From Brevibacterium daeguense (GTDB taxonomy: Bacteria; Actinomycetota; Actinomycetes; Actinomycetales; Brevibacteriaceae): 64,000 nucleotides of DNA. The notes under the pieces were generated by a model, which saw only the letters and a list, made by a program, of their open reading frames with translations, did no database searches and was not told the origin of the DNA. Every line of letters begins with the position of its first letter. Position 1 is the first letter of the stretch. The DNA lies in NCBI RefSeq assembly GCF_021729135.1, contig NZ_JAJTWW010000004.1, positions 186,001 through 250,000 on the forward strand, given 5' to 3'. Below, piece after piece: positions 25,773-36,073 of this stretch. Position numbers and translations under genes: made by a program.

Positions 25773-25808
25773 ATACGAGTGTATGGAAAAAGAATACAAG
25801 CGTATTCT
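25773..25808. promoter_or_regulatory. two tandem ATAC-N4-GTAT palindromes, probable TetR operator
   Basis: Site 1 is ATACGAGTGTAT (25,773-25,784). Site 2 is ATACAAGCGTAT (25,794-25,805), extended to arms AGAATAC and GTATTCT (25,791-25,808). Their centres are 21 bp apart, two helical turns, as needed for two dimers on one DNA face. They sit 17-52 bp upstream of the operon start codon, in a locally AT-rich stretch. Confidence 0.75.
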
Positions 25809-25995
25809 CCAGAAGTCCAGGGATCTGTCCAGCGGGAGCGGAGCGGCGTCGACGTCGCAGCGGCGGCGGAAGAGTCCGTGTGCCGCTGGCGTTGCCAAGT
25901 GTTCACTCCGGGGGAATTGAGTGCACTGATCGCCCTCGGATAGCGTGACTGGGTCGACGCTGCTCCGACAGCTTTCCCCGACCAGGAGACTCGAG

Positions 25996-26280
25996 ATGGC
26001 GCTTGTGCCGAATCAGTACCATCAGGCGCTGGAGGATGCCGCCCGCGAGCTGGAGAAGTACCATCCTTGGGCGCTGGGTGATGTCGAGAGAATTCTTGCC
26101 AAGTTTGACGAGGGAGTCTGGCTCGGCGGTGAGTCAGACCAATTCCGATCCGAAAGCCATGGCCGGAAGTCGGAGCTCACCGCCGGGGTCGACGAACGCA
26201 TCGACCGGGTGAGTGAGCGTGCCGGCCTGGAGCCGCACGAGGTGGAGGAGACCGATCCCAGAGCGAACTGGGGGAGGTGA
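25996..26280 (+). CDS. WXG100-like small protein of a toxin cassette
   Basis: A 94-residue, mostly helical protein with the WXG motif WLG at residues 42-44, between two predicted amphipathic helices, followed by SDQF, which fits the size and centre-loop position of WXG100/ESAT-6 proteins. The ATG at 25,996 has CAGGAGA 7 nt upstream; a longer in-frame start at 25,945 lacks such a site and would move the motif off-centre. The toxin-like gene starts 6 bp after the stop. Members of this family are secreted by, or deliver partners to, type VII secretion systems; no ESX machinery is in the window. Confidence 0.75.
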   Translation: MALVPNQYHQALEDAARELEKYHPWALGDVERILAKFDEGVWLGGESDQFRSESHGRKSELTAGVDERIDRVSERAGLEPHEVEETDPRANWGR

Positions 26281-26286
26281 TCGGAC

Positions 26287-28236
26287 GTGGCGATGGCGAG
26301 CATCTACATCCCGGGCTTCGCAGAGATGATCAACCTGATCGAGAACGCCGGGATCGGAATCTACGAGACCTTCGGAAACCTCAACGACGAGCTCGTGGAA
26401 CTCGACGTCGATGTCCCAGCCACCAGCGACTATGTGGCGGTCGTCGAGCGGCTGGAAGATCAGCTTCCGGGACTCAAGCGGCGCCTCGCGCTCGCGGAGG
26501 CGATCGAGGCCCAGGTTCCCGGAATGTTCACCGTCGAGATCGACGAGTCACTCGTCTCCCAGAAGACTCCGGAGGAGGCTGCGGAGGACGCGCAGCGCGC
26601 TGCCGATCTGATGAACCAGGTCGCCGGGTCGGAGGAATTCAGTCCAGACAACGAGGAGCTCACCCAGCTGCTGGCGGAGAACGCGAACGATCCGTACTTC
26701 GCCCACGCGCTCGCGGAGGCAGTCAGCCCGGAGGAACTGTCCCACTACATCCTCGCGTGGTCCGGTGACTACTACTACGAGGGCTTTCCCGAGGAGATGG
26801 GCCGGAACTACGAGGCACAGCTGACGGCGCTCGGGCAGGCGTTCGGGCTGGCCACCAGAGGCACGGGCGATCTCAGGCTGCCCAGTGCCTTCACGGATGA
26901 GTGGATGTCGGCGCTCGATCCCGAGTCGAGCGAGCTTGCCGCGCCGGTTCCGGCCGCCCTGGCGCTGGTCATGTCGCGAGGCGACTTCGACACCGACTTC
27001 CTGACCCGGTCCTATGACACCGTGATGGCGATCGAGGTCAAGCGCGGCGACGACGCCTTCAACGCTCAGGCACCCGTCTTCGCACCCGGCGAAGCACAGG
27101 GATTCGCCTTCACCGATCCGCTGGCCGGGATCACCGCAGCGCTTGCGCTCAACCCCGAGGCCGCCCAGACGGTCTTCGACCCCAGCCGGACCGCAAGCGT
27201 GGAGATCGACGGTGAGACCATCGAGCTCGGTGATCACCTCCGTTACGCATTCTCCCGCGGCTGGGACGAACAGACGTCAGGAGCACTGGCCGCCGCACTT
27301 CAGGCCGCTGCGACGCCGTACGAGGGCGGTTCGACGGTCTCGCTCGACATCGCGGAAGAGATCTCCTCCCTGCAGGAGGAGGCCGAGCAGCGGGAGAGCG
27401 CGGGCTTCTGGTCCGGGCTCGGGCATTTCCTGCTCGATCTCGTCGGCCTGGTGCCCGGCCTTGGCGAGTGGGCAGATGGGATCAACGCCGGCTGGTACAC
27501 GGCCGAGGGCAACTACGTCGACGCCGGCCTGTCCGCAGCGGGTGCCGTTCCCATCGCCGGATGGTTCGCCGTCGGCGGCAAATGGGTCAGGAAGATCGGC
27601 AACCTGACCGACCTCAAGAAGGACTTCACTGCTGAGGAGATCGCCGAGATCGAACGCGCGCTGCGCAACGCCGACAATGCCGACTTCGACGGAGTTCCCG
27701 GGAGAATCATCGACTACCGGGGCGACAGCCTCTTCTTCCGACAGGGGCAGGTCGAGCACTTCCACTTCTTCCGCGGCAACGTCCAGCACACTCAACGTCA
27801 GTCGGAGATCCTGGCTCAGGGCGGCTACACGGAGGTACGCGTGCCGCGGTACGAGCTCGGGCCCGACGGGATGCCCATCCGCGACGCGAGCGGAAACCCG
27901 GTCCTCGCCCGAGGTGAGAACGGACAGATCGTCTACAACCGAGTGGACGGGTACTTCCCTGGTTCCGAGATCATTGAGCTCAAACCCAGTCTGCAGCTGG
28001 CCAACGCATCCGAAGCCAGGCAGGCGCTCCGGCAGCTGGCCGGGAAGTACGGCCCCGGGACGGAGATCCCTGACATTCCGTCGACGCGGGAGGCCGGCCT
28101 CGCCGGTGGGCAGCTCGACGGTGATCTCGTGCTTGAGGTTCCGGTGCAGAATGGGCCTGTGCCGCAATCGGTCCTCGATGAGGCCGACCGCCTCAACGTC
28201 ACGATCCGAGACGCAGAAGGGAATGTGCTGAATTGA
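26287..28236 (+). CDS. polymorphic-toxin-like protein with pre-toxin segment and nuclease-like C-terminus
   Basis: A 649-residue protein. Residues 1 to about 370 are an acidic helical region with a phrase (LAENANDPYFAHALAEAVSPEEL) seen in long actinobacterial WXG-linked toxins. Residues about 378-437 form a hydrophobic glycine-rich pre-toxin-like segment: LVGLVPGLGEWADGINAGWY, then SAAGAVPIAGWFA. The C-terminal about 200 residues should be the effector: VDGYFPGSEIIELKP holds Asp554 and Glu564-x-Lys566, spaced like a PD-(D/E)xK nuclease core (Tox-REase type). It has no signal peptide, as expected for type VII export with a WXG partner. The next gene overlaps by 4 nt and is the likely immunity gene. 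Nuclease activity is inferred, not shown. Confidence 0.7.
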   Translation: MAMASIYIPGFAEMINLIENAGIGIYETFGNLNDELVELDVDVPATSDYVAVVERLEDQLPGLKRRLALAEAIEAQVPGMFTVEIDESLVSQKTPEEAAEDAQRAADLMNQVAGSEEFSPDNEELTQLLAENANDPYFAHALAEAVSPEELSHYILAWSGDYYYEGFPEEMGRNYEAQLTALGQAFGLATRGTGDLRLPSAFTDEWMSALDPESSELAAPVPAALALVMSRGDFDTDFLTRSYDTVMAIEVKRGDDAFNAQAPVFAPGEAQGFAFTDPLAGITAALALNPEAAQTVFDPSRTASVEIDGETIELGDHLRYAFSRGWDEQTSGALAAALQAAATPYEGGSTVSLDIAEEISSLQEEAEQRESAGFWSGLGHFLLDLVGLVPGLGEWADGINAGWYTAEGNYVDAGLSAAGAVPIAGWFAVGGKWVRKIGNLTDLKKDFTAEEIAEIERALRNADNADFDGVPGRIIDYRGDSLFFRQGQVEHFHFFRGNVQHTQRQSEILAQGGYTEVRVPRYELGPDGMPIRDASGNPVLARGENGQIVYNRVDGYFPGSEIIELKPSLQLANASEARQALRQLAGKYGPGTEIPDIPSTREAGLAGGQLDGDLVLEVPVQNGPVPQSVLDEADRLNVTIRDAEGNVLN

Positions 28237-28763
28237 CCTCGCCTGACATCGTCTACACCCGCGGGTGGAGCCTGCTCCGAAAGAAGTACGCGGAACTGTA
28301 CTCGGAGGATCACGCGCGTCAGCTGCATGAGGCGAACCAGCCGTACACCGCTGTCCTGCTCTTCAACGGGATCGAACGGTGCGTCGTGAAGCTCAACCTC
28401 GGCTTCGATCACGTGTCGGTCTACCACCTGGATGAGGAGAGGAACCCGGAATCGACGTTCGGGTACCGGCTTGTCCTCCCGCAGCGGGAGGAGCTGTGGC
28501 TGTACAGCATGATCTTCTTCGACGTCCCCTACCCCGAGTCCACCAGCACCAGCAAGTTCGAATTCAACCGGAACCGCCCCGAGTCCGTCGGGACCTGGCT
28601 ACTCAGGGCGAGCATCGACAAGGGCCCGATCCAGGACATTGAAGGAAACGCCCCGGAAGCGTGGGACGACGAACCGATTCCGGTGCCAAGGTTCGGCGAC
28701 TACAACCTGCTGTGCCGACCCGGTGACTTCCGGCCGCTCGACTTCACGATCAGCCGCAGCTGA
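28233..28763 (+). CDS. candidate immunity protein for the adjacent toxin
   Basis: A 176-residue soluble protein, rich in aromatic residues and with acidic patches (HLDEERNPES, EAWDDEPIPVP), of a family I do not recognise. It starts at TTG within the overlap TTGA with the toxin stop, which ensures it is made with the toxin. That position, size and lack of secretion signal are the usual marks of a cognate immunity protein. Base composition is lower in GC than the flanking housekeeping genes, matching the toxin gene. Function is inferred from position only. Confidence 0.6.
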   Translation: MTSPDIVYTRGWSLLRKKYAELYSEDHARQLHEANQPYTAVLLFNGIERCVVKLNLGFDHVSVYHLDEERNPESTFGYRLVLPQREELWLYSMIFFDVPYPESTSTSKFEFNRNRPESVGTWLLRASIDKGPIQDIEGNAPEAWDDEPIPVPRFGDYNLLCRPGDFRPLDFTISRS

Positions 28764-29274
28764 GCAGCCGAGAACAATTCTCGACGAACGAGAGCGACCA
28801 GCGGGTCATGTGCACGAGGACCCTGTGCACGAGCACGGACTCGCGACATTCCGCTACAAAATCCGCCTGACGGCACTCGAGGCGGTAGCCGCAGAATTTC
28901 GACAGGTCGGCGCACGACGCCACGGTTAGCCGAACGCCGAGCAGACCTCCCCGGCGGGCTCGGGGACCGAGGCGGGTATGCACGTTGCTTGGTTCGGGGA
29001 TGCCGACAGCTGCTTTGGCCGGGTCTGCCGCCCGCCGCCTTGGATCCTCCATATGCGCCTCGTTCGATATTTGTTATCGAACAATGATCTTTCGATGCCG
29101 CTTTTACTCCTGTGTCGGTTGGTTCGTGTCCGTGGGTCCTTCTAGGGTGGGTGCAACAGGTCAGAGGGGAAATCCGGTTCCCGTCGGACCTGGAGGACCA
29201 CACGGTCCGGCCCGCCAGTCGAGCTGACGGCGCCGGTGTTGACTGCGATGAGGCAGGAACAGGGGGTGAGACGG
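28764..29274. other. 511-bp spacer between the toxin cassette and the 13E12 gene
   Basis: No gene with a believable start and codon usage is visible on either strand. The first 300 bp contain short open stretches on both strands but no ribosome-binding site, and could be decayed remains of further immunity or toxin-tip cassettes, which often accumulate after such loci. The last 200 bp are AT-rich and carry the palindrome at 29,062-29,082, presumably the promoter region of the next gene. Confidence 0.45.
29062..29082. promoter_or_regulatory. 8-bp inverted repeat upstream of the 13E12 gene
   Basis: Arms GTTCGATA (29,062-29,069) and TATCGAAC (29,075-29,082) around TTTGT. It lies in the AT-rich leader about 190 bp before the chosen start codon. 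Its arms contain TTCGA/TCGAA elements like those of actinobacterial LexA boxes but in the opposite arrangement, so an SOS role is only a possibility. Confidence 0.5.
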
Positions 29275-31083
29275 ATGACAGGCACGGACGAACGCACCCG
29301 CCGCGAAGGGAGGCCGGAGAACGGGCCGGCGGTGACTGCGTTGCAGGCGTTCTTGCCGGGGCATGATGTGGTGGCGGTGCAGCGGCTGCGGTTCCTGGCC
29401 GAGGCGGTGATCGAGGAATGCTTCGCCCGCCACTTCGACGACCTCACCCCACCCAAAGACGAGGCGCTCTCCGATTGGGTGGCCGACCGGCTCGACGGCA
29501 CCCACGTCACCGTGATCGCAGCCGTCCTCGACACCACGATCGTCAAAGCCTACGGACACGCCCGCATCTCCACCGTCGCCTGCTACGGCCTGCCGAAACT
29601 CTTCGCCGCGGCGCTGAAGGGCGAGATCACGTATGTCCGGTTGGAGTACGCGGCCCGGCGGGCACTCGATCTGACCGCCAAGCAGCTCACGGAGCTCGAC
29701 GACGTCCTGGTGAAGCTGCGGGCGGGGATGCAGTGGCAGGGATTCTGCCGCAAGGTCAACGACACCATCCGCCTCCTCGACCCACCCGTCGCCCGGGAAG
29801 CCGAAACCCACAAGCGGCGGCGAGTGGAGATGTGGGCCACCGACGACTGCGAGGGCCGACTCCTGCTCACCGGGCCCCTGCTGCCGCTCAAGGCGCTGCA
29901 CGCCCGGCTGGAGGCCACCGCCCGCGCCATCCGAACACACCAGACGTCGACCTTCGGAGAGCAACTGGAACCGGGCGATGAGATCGTCGACGACCGGACC
30001 ATGGATCAACTGATGTTCGACATGCTCACCACCATGACCCCGACCACGAAAATCACCGTCGAACGCGGCAGCGGAACTGCCACGGGAACGGAGATGGTGG
30101 AGGTGGCCTGTCCCAGCAGCGGCGAATGGCTCCGCAAACAAGCAGGCGTCGTCGTCACCGTCCCCGCTCTCACCCTGACCCGGCACGCGGACCTGCCGGG
30201 CCTGTTCGCCGATGGATCACCGATCCCCGCGGAGATGGCCCGGGGGTTCGCATCCCATACCAACGTCATGTACCGGGTGCTCACCGATCCGGCCGGCGGG
30301 CGGATCGTCGACGAGGTCGCCCGCTCCTACAGCATCCCGAAAGCGTTGCGGATGACGCTGGTGCAGAAGCGGCCCTGGTGCACCGCACCCGGCTGCACCC
30401 GACGGGCAGCCACCTGCGAACAGGACCACGCCATCCCCTACAACCACCGGAACCCGAAAGCCGGTGGTCGGACGGATCTGCACAATCTCCATCCGCTGTG
30501 CAAACGGCATCACCAGCTCAAGACGCGCGGGAAGCTGCGGCTGGAGCACGGACCCGACGGGATCATCCGCTGGCTCCTGCCGTACGGCATCATCCACGAC
30601 GACCACCCACCGGATCGGCCCATCGATCAGGCGCACGCGGACCACTTCACCACCCGCCCAGCCGCCGGAGAATCACCGGATGGCCGACCACCGGACGGCG
30701 GACCAGCGGGTGGCACCGGGCCGAAAGGTCCTGCCGAACCTCCCGACGCCGGCAAACCTCCCGATGACGGTGCGTCTGCTGATCATGGTGGGCCTCGAGG
30801 AAGTCGACAACCGCCAGGCGAAAGCGAGCCTCCAGACCGCACCGCGCCTCCAGAAATTCGACGTTCGCCAGCCGCTGGGGTACCTCCGGGCAGCGCTGAC
30901 CGTCCAGGAAGTCGAATGCTTCCAGATCCTGGCCCGCCTACCGACGAAACGAAACCAGCGAATCAGCAGCCGGAACCGAACCACGAGGACTCGCCGGCCA
31001 TCGAGCTGCCCTTCGAGGAACTCGGACCCCTCGGCACGTGCGACCGGCGACTCCGGCCCAACCACGATCCACCGCCGTTCTAG
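29275..31083 (+). CDS. 13E12-repeat/DUF222 protein with HNH nuclease domain
   Basis: A 602-residue protein of the multi-copy actinobacterial 13E12 (DUF222) family. The N-terminal about 330 residues are the helical DUF222 part. The HNH domain is near residues 360-420: CTAPGCTRRAATCEQDHAIPYN, then LHNLHPLCKRHHQLKT, with the zinc-binding Cys pairs and the catalytic His in DHAIP. The last about 170 residues are Pro/Gly/Asp-rich, low complexity and probably disordered. The start is uncertain: ATG 29,275 has GGGGGTGAG upstream, but GTG 29,236 and ATG 29,248 are possible. The biological role of the family is unclear; mobility and DNA repair have both been suggested. Confidence 0.8.
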   Translation: MTGTDERTRREGRPENGPAVTALQAFLPGHDVVAVQRLRFLAEAVIEECFARHFDDLTPPKDEALSDWVADRLDGTHVTVIAAVLDTTIVKAYGHARISTVACYGLPKLFAAALKGEITYVRLEYAARRALDLTAKQLTELDDVLVKLRAGMQWQGFCRKVNDTIRLLDPPVAREAETHKRRRVEMWATDDCEGRLLLTGPLLPLKALHARLEATARAIRTHQTSTFGEQLEPGDEIVDDRTMDQLMFDMLTTMTPTTKITVERGSGTATGTEMVEVACPSSGEWLRKQAGVVVTVPALTLTRHADLPGLFADGSPIPAEMARGFASHTNVMYRVLTDPAGGRIVDEVARSYSIPKALRMTLVQKRPWCTAPGCTRRAATCEQDHAIPYNHRNPKAGGRTDLHNLHPLCKRHHQLKTRGKLRLEHGPDGIIRWLLPYGIIHDDHPPDRPIDQAHADHFTTRPAAGESPDGRPPDGGPAGGTGPKGPAEPPDAGKPPDDGASADHGGPRGSRQPPGESEPPDRTAPPEIRRSPAAGVPPGSADRPGSRMLPDPGPPTDETKPANQQPEPNHEDSPAIELPFEELGPLGTCDRRLRPNHDPPPF

Positions 31084-31105
31084 GCAGCGCGATCCCTGGC
31101 GCTAT

Positions 31106-31137
31106 CAGCGCTGGCACCTGGCAGCGCTGGCACCTGG
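31106..31137. repeat. 16-bp tandem duplication after the 13E12 gene
   Basis: Two perfect copies (31,106-31,121 and 31,122-31,137) of CAGCGCTGGCACCTGG, followed by a partial third copy in altered form (CAGCGCCAG). The pieces can pair as short GC-rich hairpins, so the array may serve as terminator between the converging 13E12 and cdd genes. Confidence 0.7.
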
Positions 31138-31226
31138 CAGCGCCAGCCCTGCGTCTCTCCGCCGCCCAACCCGCCCGTCTCAGCGGAGCCGTCCGCCTCC
31201 TGCGCCGATGTGCCAGCGGCGAGTGC

Positions 31227-31643
31227 TCAGATCGCAGCGGGCGGGTGCCGCAAGTGGTCGGGGCCGAACGCCTCGGGAAGCACCTCCGACAGCGGTTTGA
31301 ACCCGGAGGGCATGTCGAGGACCAGGTCGTTGCCTCCGAACTCGAACAGCAGCTGGCGGCACCGTCCGCAGGGAACCAATGCAGACCCGGCTCGATCCAC
31401 GCATGCGAACGCGACCAGCCGACCGCCGCCGCTGCGCGCGAGGTCAGAGACGAGGCCGCACTCTGCGCACAGTCCCACCCCGTACGACGCGTTCTCCACG
31501 TTCGAGCCAGTCACGATCCGTCCGTCATCCGTGAGCGCAGCGGCGCCGACCGGATAGTTCGAGTAGGGGGCGTAGGCCTTCTCCATGGCCTCCCTGGCTG
31601 CTGCGCGCAGCGTCGCCCACACCTCGGTGTCGAACTCCCTCAT
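31227..31643 (-). CDS. cdd: cytidine deaminase
   Basis: Hydrolytic deamination of cytidine and deoxycytidine to uridines. The 138-residue length suits the homotetrameric class. Zinc-site motifs are present: NVENASYGVGLCAECGLVS with the catalytic Glu in CAEC, and VPCGRCRQLL. The N-terminus has YAPYSNYPVGAAALTDDG, the substrate loop. It is the last gene of the nucleoside importer run, 115 bp after the second permease, so imported cytidine can be processed directly. Confidence 0.92.
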   Translation of the reverse strand: MREFDTEVWATLRAAAREAMEKAYAPYSNYPVGAAALTDDGRIVTGSNVENASYGVGLCAECGLVSDLARSGGGRLVAFACVDRAGSALVPCGRCRQLLFEFGGNDLVLDMPSGFKPLSEVLPEAFGPDHLRHPPAAI

Positions 31644-31758
31644 TGCCCTCCTCGTCGTCCTAGTGGCTGTTGACTGCCGCCTGCTGGTGCGTGCTCGCCG
31701 GCTGATCGTGCATGTTCACCGGCTGCTGGTGCGCCTGGTGCCACCTCCGCCCCTCGGC

Positions 31759-33042
31759 TCACTGCTTCGTGTAGGGCACGCCCTCAGCTGCGGGTGCGCG
31801 GACCCGGCCGACGAAACCGGCCACGGCGAAGATCGTGACGATGTACGGGAGCATGAGCAGCAGGTCGCCGGGGATTGGCCCGCCGATCGCGGAGAGCGAG
31901 TTGCTGAAAGACCGGGTGAACCCGAACAGCAGGGCCGCGAACAGCGCGCCGAGCGGATTCCACTTCCCCAGGATCATAGCCGCCAGCGCGATGTACCCCT
32001 GCCCCGCCGACATCTCCTTGCCGAAGGCCAATCCCGATCCGACCGTGAGATAGGCGCCGCCGAGCCCGGCGATCGCCCCGGCGATCAGGGTGTTGACCAC
32101 ACGGTTGAAGTTGACGTGGATGCCGACTGTGTCGGCCGCCTTCGGGTGCTCGCCGATCGCACGCATCCGCAGACCCCATTTGGACTTGAAGACCAGGACC
32201 TGCAGCGCGATGACGACCAGGTACATCAGGTAGACGAGGATGTTCTGATTGAACAGCACCGGCCCGATCACGGGGATGTCGCTGAGCAGGGGAACCGGCA
32301 GATTGGGAAGCTGCTGTCGCGCGTTCCACACCTGCGGATTCTGCGTCAGCACAGTCGAGAACAGGAAGCTCGTCAGACCCACGACCAGCACGTTGAGCAC
32401 CACGCCGATGATGATCTGGTCGACCCAGTACCGGACCGCGAAGAGCGTCAGGACACTCGCGACCAGCGCTCCGGCGATGGGTGCGGCGACCAGTCCTGCG
32501 TAGGGGTTGGTCAGCGCCGAGGCGACGACCGCCGCCAGGAATGCGCCCGCCAGCAGCTGCCCTTCGATGGCGATGTTGATGATGCCGGACCGCTCGCCCA
32601 CGACGCCGCACATCGCCCCGAAGATCAGCGGCACCGACAGTGCGAGGGCTCCGGCGAGCAGCGTGGTGACGGTGACGAGTCCGTGGCCCCCGCCGGCCCA
32701 GCACAGCACCGACGCCAGGAACAGGACGCCGAAGGTCAGCGGCAGCCACACGCCGGTCCTGATCCGCCGCGCAGTCGTCCAGCACGACAGCGCGGCGAGC
32801 AGGACGAGGATGACCCCGAGCACCAGAGTGGTCGGCCGAGTGGGGACGGTCAGATCCGGAATCTGGAAGAGATCCCCGCCGCGCGCGAACCGGAACGTCG
32901 TCGCGACATCGGCGGGCGCGCCGAAGCCGAAGCCGATGAGTGCCAGCAGAGCCAGCACGGCATAGGCGATGGGGTACTTCCACGAGATCGGCACCCGGAC
33001 GGCGGGGTGGGCGTGCGTGGTCTGATCGGCCGCGGTGCTCAT
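31759..33042 (-). CDS. nucleoside-type ABC importer, second permease
   Basis: A 427-residue membrane permease of the BMP-dependent nucleoside importer family (NupQ/YufQ type). About ten hydrophobic helices are visible. The stretch FGAMCGVVGERSGIINIAIEGQLLAGAFLAA is the family hallmark that contacts the ATPase, and RAIGEHPKAADTVGIHV is the conserved cytoplasmic loop. Residues 1 to about 25 are a charged leader. It overlaps the first permease by 4 nt. Confidence 0.88.
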   Translation of the reverse strand: MSTAADQTTHAHPAVRVPISWKYPIAYAVLALLALIGFGFGAPADVATTFRFARGGDLFQIPDLTVPTRPTTLVLGVILVLLAALSCWTTARRIRTGVWLPLTFGVLFLASVLCWAGGGHGLVTVTTLLAGALALSVPLIFGAMCGVVGERSGIINIAIEGQLLAGAFLAAVVASALTNPYAGLVAAPIAGALVASVLTLFAVRYWVDQIIIGVVLNVLVVGLTSFLFSTVLTQNPQVWNARQQLPNLPVPLLSDIPVIGPVLFNQNILVYLMYLVVIALQVLVFKSKWGLRMRAIGEHPKAADTVGIHVNFNRVVNTLIAGAIAGLGGAYLTVGSGLAFGKEMSAGQGYIALAAMILGKWNPLGALFAALLFGFTRSFSNSLSAIGGPIPGDLLLMLPYIVTIFAVAGFVGRVRAPAAEGVPYTKQ

Positions 33043-34483
33043 CGCTCCCCCTTCGTGCCGGTTGAGTCTTCATCGGCCTGGCCCGTTCCCTCAGAATCTG
33101 TGCCTGACGCACCTGTGCTGACCGGCCCTCGTCCGGCTGCGGTGCCCTCCGCGCCCGAGGCGCCGGCGCGGGTGCCGACACCCGTGTCACCCTCCGCCCC
33201 ACCCCGGTCCTGGCCGGGGACCAGCCGGCGAGCCTTGATCAGCGGCCAGAAGATGGTCCGCACCAGCGGCGGTGCGGCGATCAGCAGCACGATGATGGAC
33301 TGCACGACGAGGACGATGTCGATCGGGGTGCCGGTCTGAGACTGCATGAGGTAGCCGCCGGCCTTGAACGCACCGAACAGCAGGCCCGCGAAGAACACTC
33401 CCAGCGGCCGTGATCTGCCCAGCAGCGCCACGGTGATCGCGTCGAAACCGATCGAGCCCGCGATGCCGCCGCTGAGCTTGTGCTCGGTGCCCAGCACGGT
33501 CGTCGCCCCGCCCAGCCCGGACAGCGTTCCGGCGATCACCATCGCGAGGATCGTCGCGCGGGAGACGGAGACGCCGGCGGTGCGCGCAGCACGCGCGTTC
33601 TCGCCCACGGCGCGCAGCTCGAAGCCGACCGTCGAGCGCTCGAGGAGCCACCACACCACGATCGTCGCCAGGATCGCGACGAGGAAGCCTGCGTGCAGCC
33701 GGAACGGGGGCGGCAGGAGCAGGGGCAGCTGGGCGGTCTCGTAGATCGTGCGGCTGGCGGGATTGGTCGATCCGGTCTGCGTGAACCAGCTCTGCTTGAG
33801 CAGGTACAGCAGCAGATAACCGGCGATCGAGTTCAACATGATCGTGACGATCACCTCGTTGGCACCCGTGCGCGCCTTGAGGACACCGGCGATGCCCGCC
33901 CAGATCGCACCGCCGACCGCGCCCATGAGCAGCGCGAACAGGAAGTGCACGATCGGCGGGAGGCCGATCGCGTAGCCGAAGAACCCGGCGAACATCGCGC
34001 CGAGGATCACCTGTCCCTGGCCGCCGATGTTGAACAGGCCGGAGCGGAAGCCCAGCGCGATTCCCAGGCCGGTGAGGATCAGCGGAGTCGCGCTCACCAG
34101 GGACTCCGTCAGCGGCCGGATCATCCGGACGAACGTGTCCGCCTGCCAGTCGAAGATCGCACCGCGGAACAGCGCCGAATACGCCTCCGACACCGTCTGC
34201 CAGGCGACCCCGAAGAAATCGCTGGGTCGGGCGAAGAAGTAGCCGAGCGTGGCCTGGACCTGCGGATCGGCGGCCGCGATCAGGACGCCGCCGGCGAGCA
34301 GTGCCAGCAGGATCGATCCGATCGGCACCCACACGGTACCGGAGAAGATCTGCTCGAGGACGGTGGCGCCTCGGCCGGGGCCTGCGGGACGGGGCAGCTG
34401 CCCGGCGGCAGGTCTGGCTTCGACCGCCTGATCCTGGGCGGGAGCAGGGCCGGAAGCAGAGCCGGGACCCGCGGGCTGCGCGT

Positions 34484-34487
<4 letters not shown>
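33039..34487 (-). CDS. nucleoside-type ABC importer, first permease
   Basis: A 482-residue permease (NupP/YufP type) with about nine helices between residues 45 and 410, flanked by Pro/Ala/Gly-rich disordered tails at both ends. The coupling segment is LGFRSGLFNIGGQGQVILGAMFAGF and the loop RAVGENARAARTAGVSVSRA mirrors that of the second permease. The GTG at 34,487 overlaps the ATPase stop and has AGGAGG upstream; the in-frame extension to 35,207 is not coding. Together the two permeases should form a heterodimeric channel. Confidence 0.86.
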
Positions 34488-36058
<1,571 letters not shown>

Positions 36059-36073
36059 GCTGGTCGTTCGGGA

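Noticed and set aside
28700..29203. A 167-codon open frame on the minus strand
   Set aside because: It overlaps the immunity gene, has no ribosome-binding site, and its composition is Arg/Pro/Ser-rich like a shadow of GC-rich DNA.
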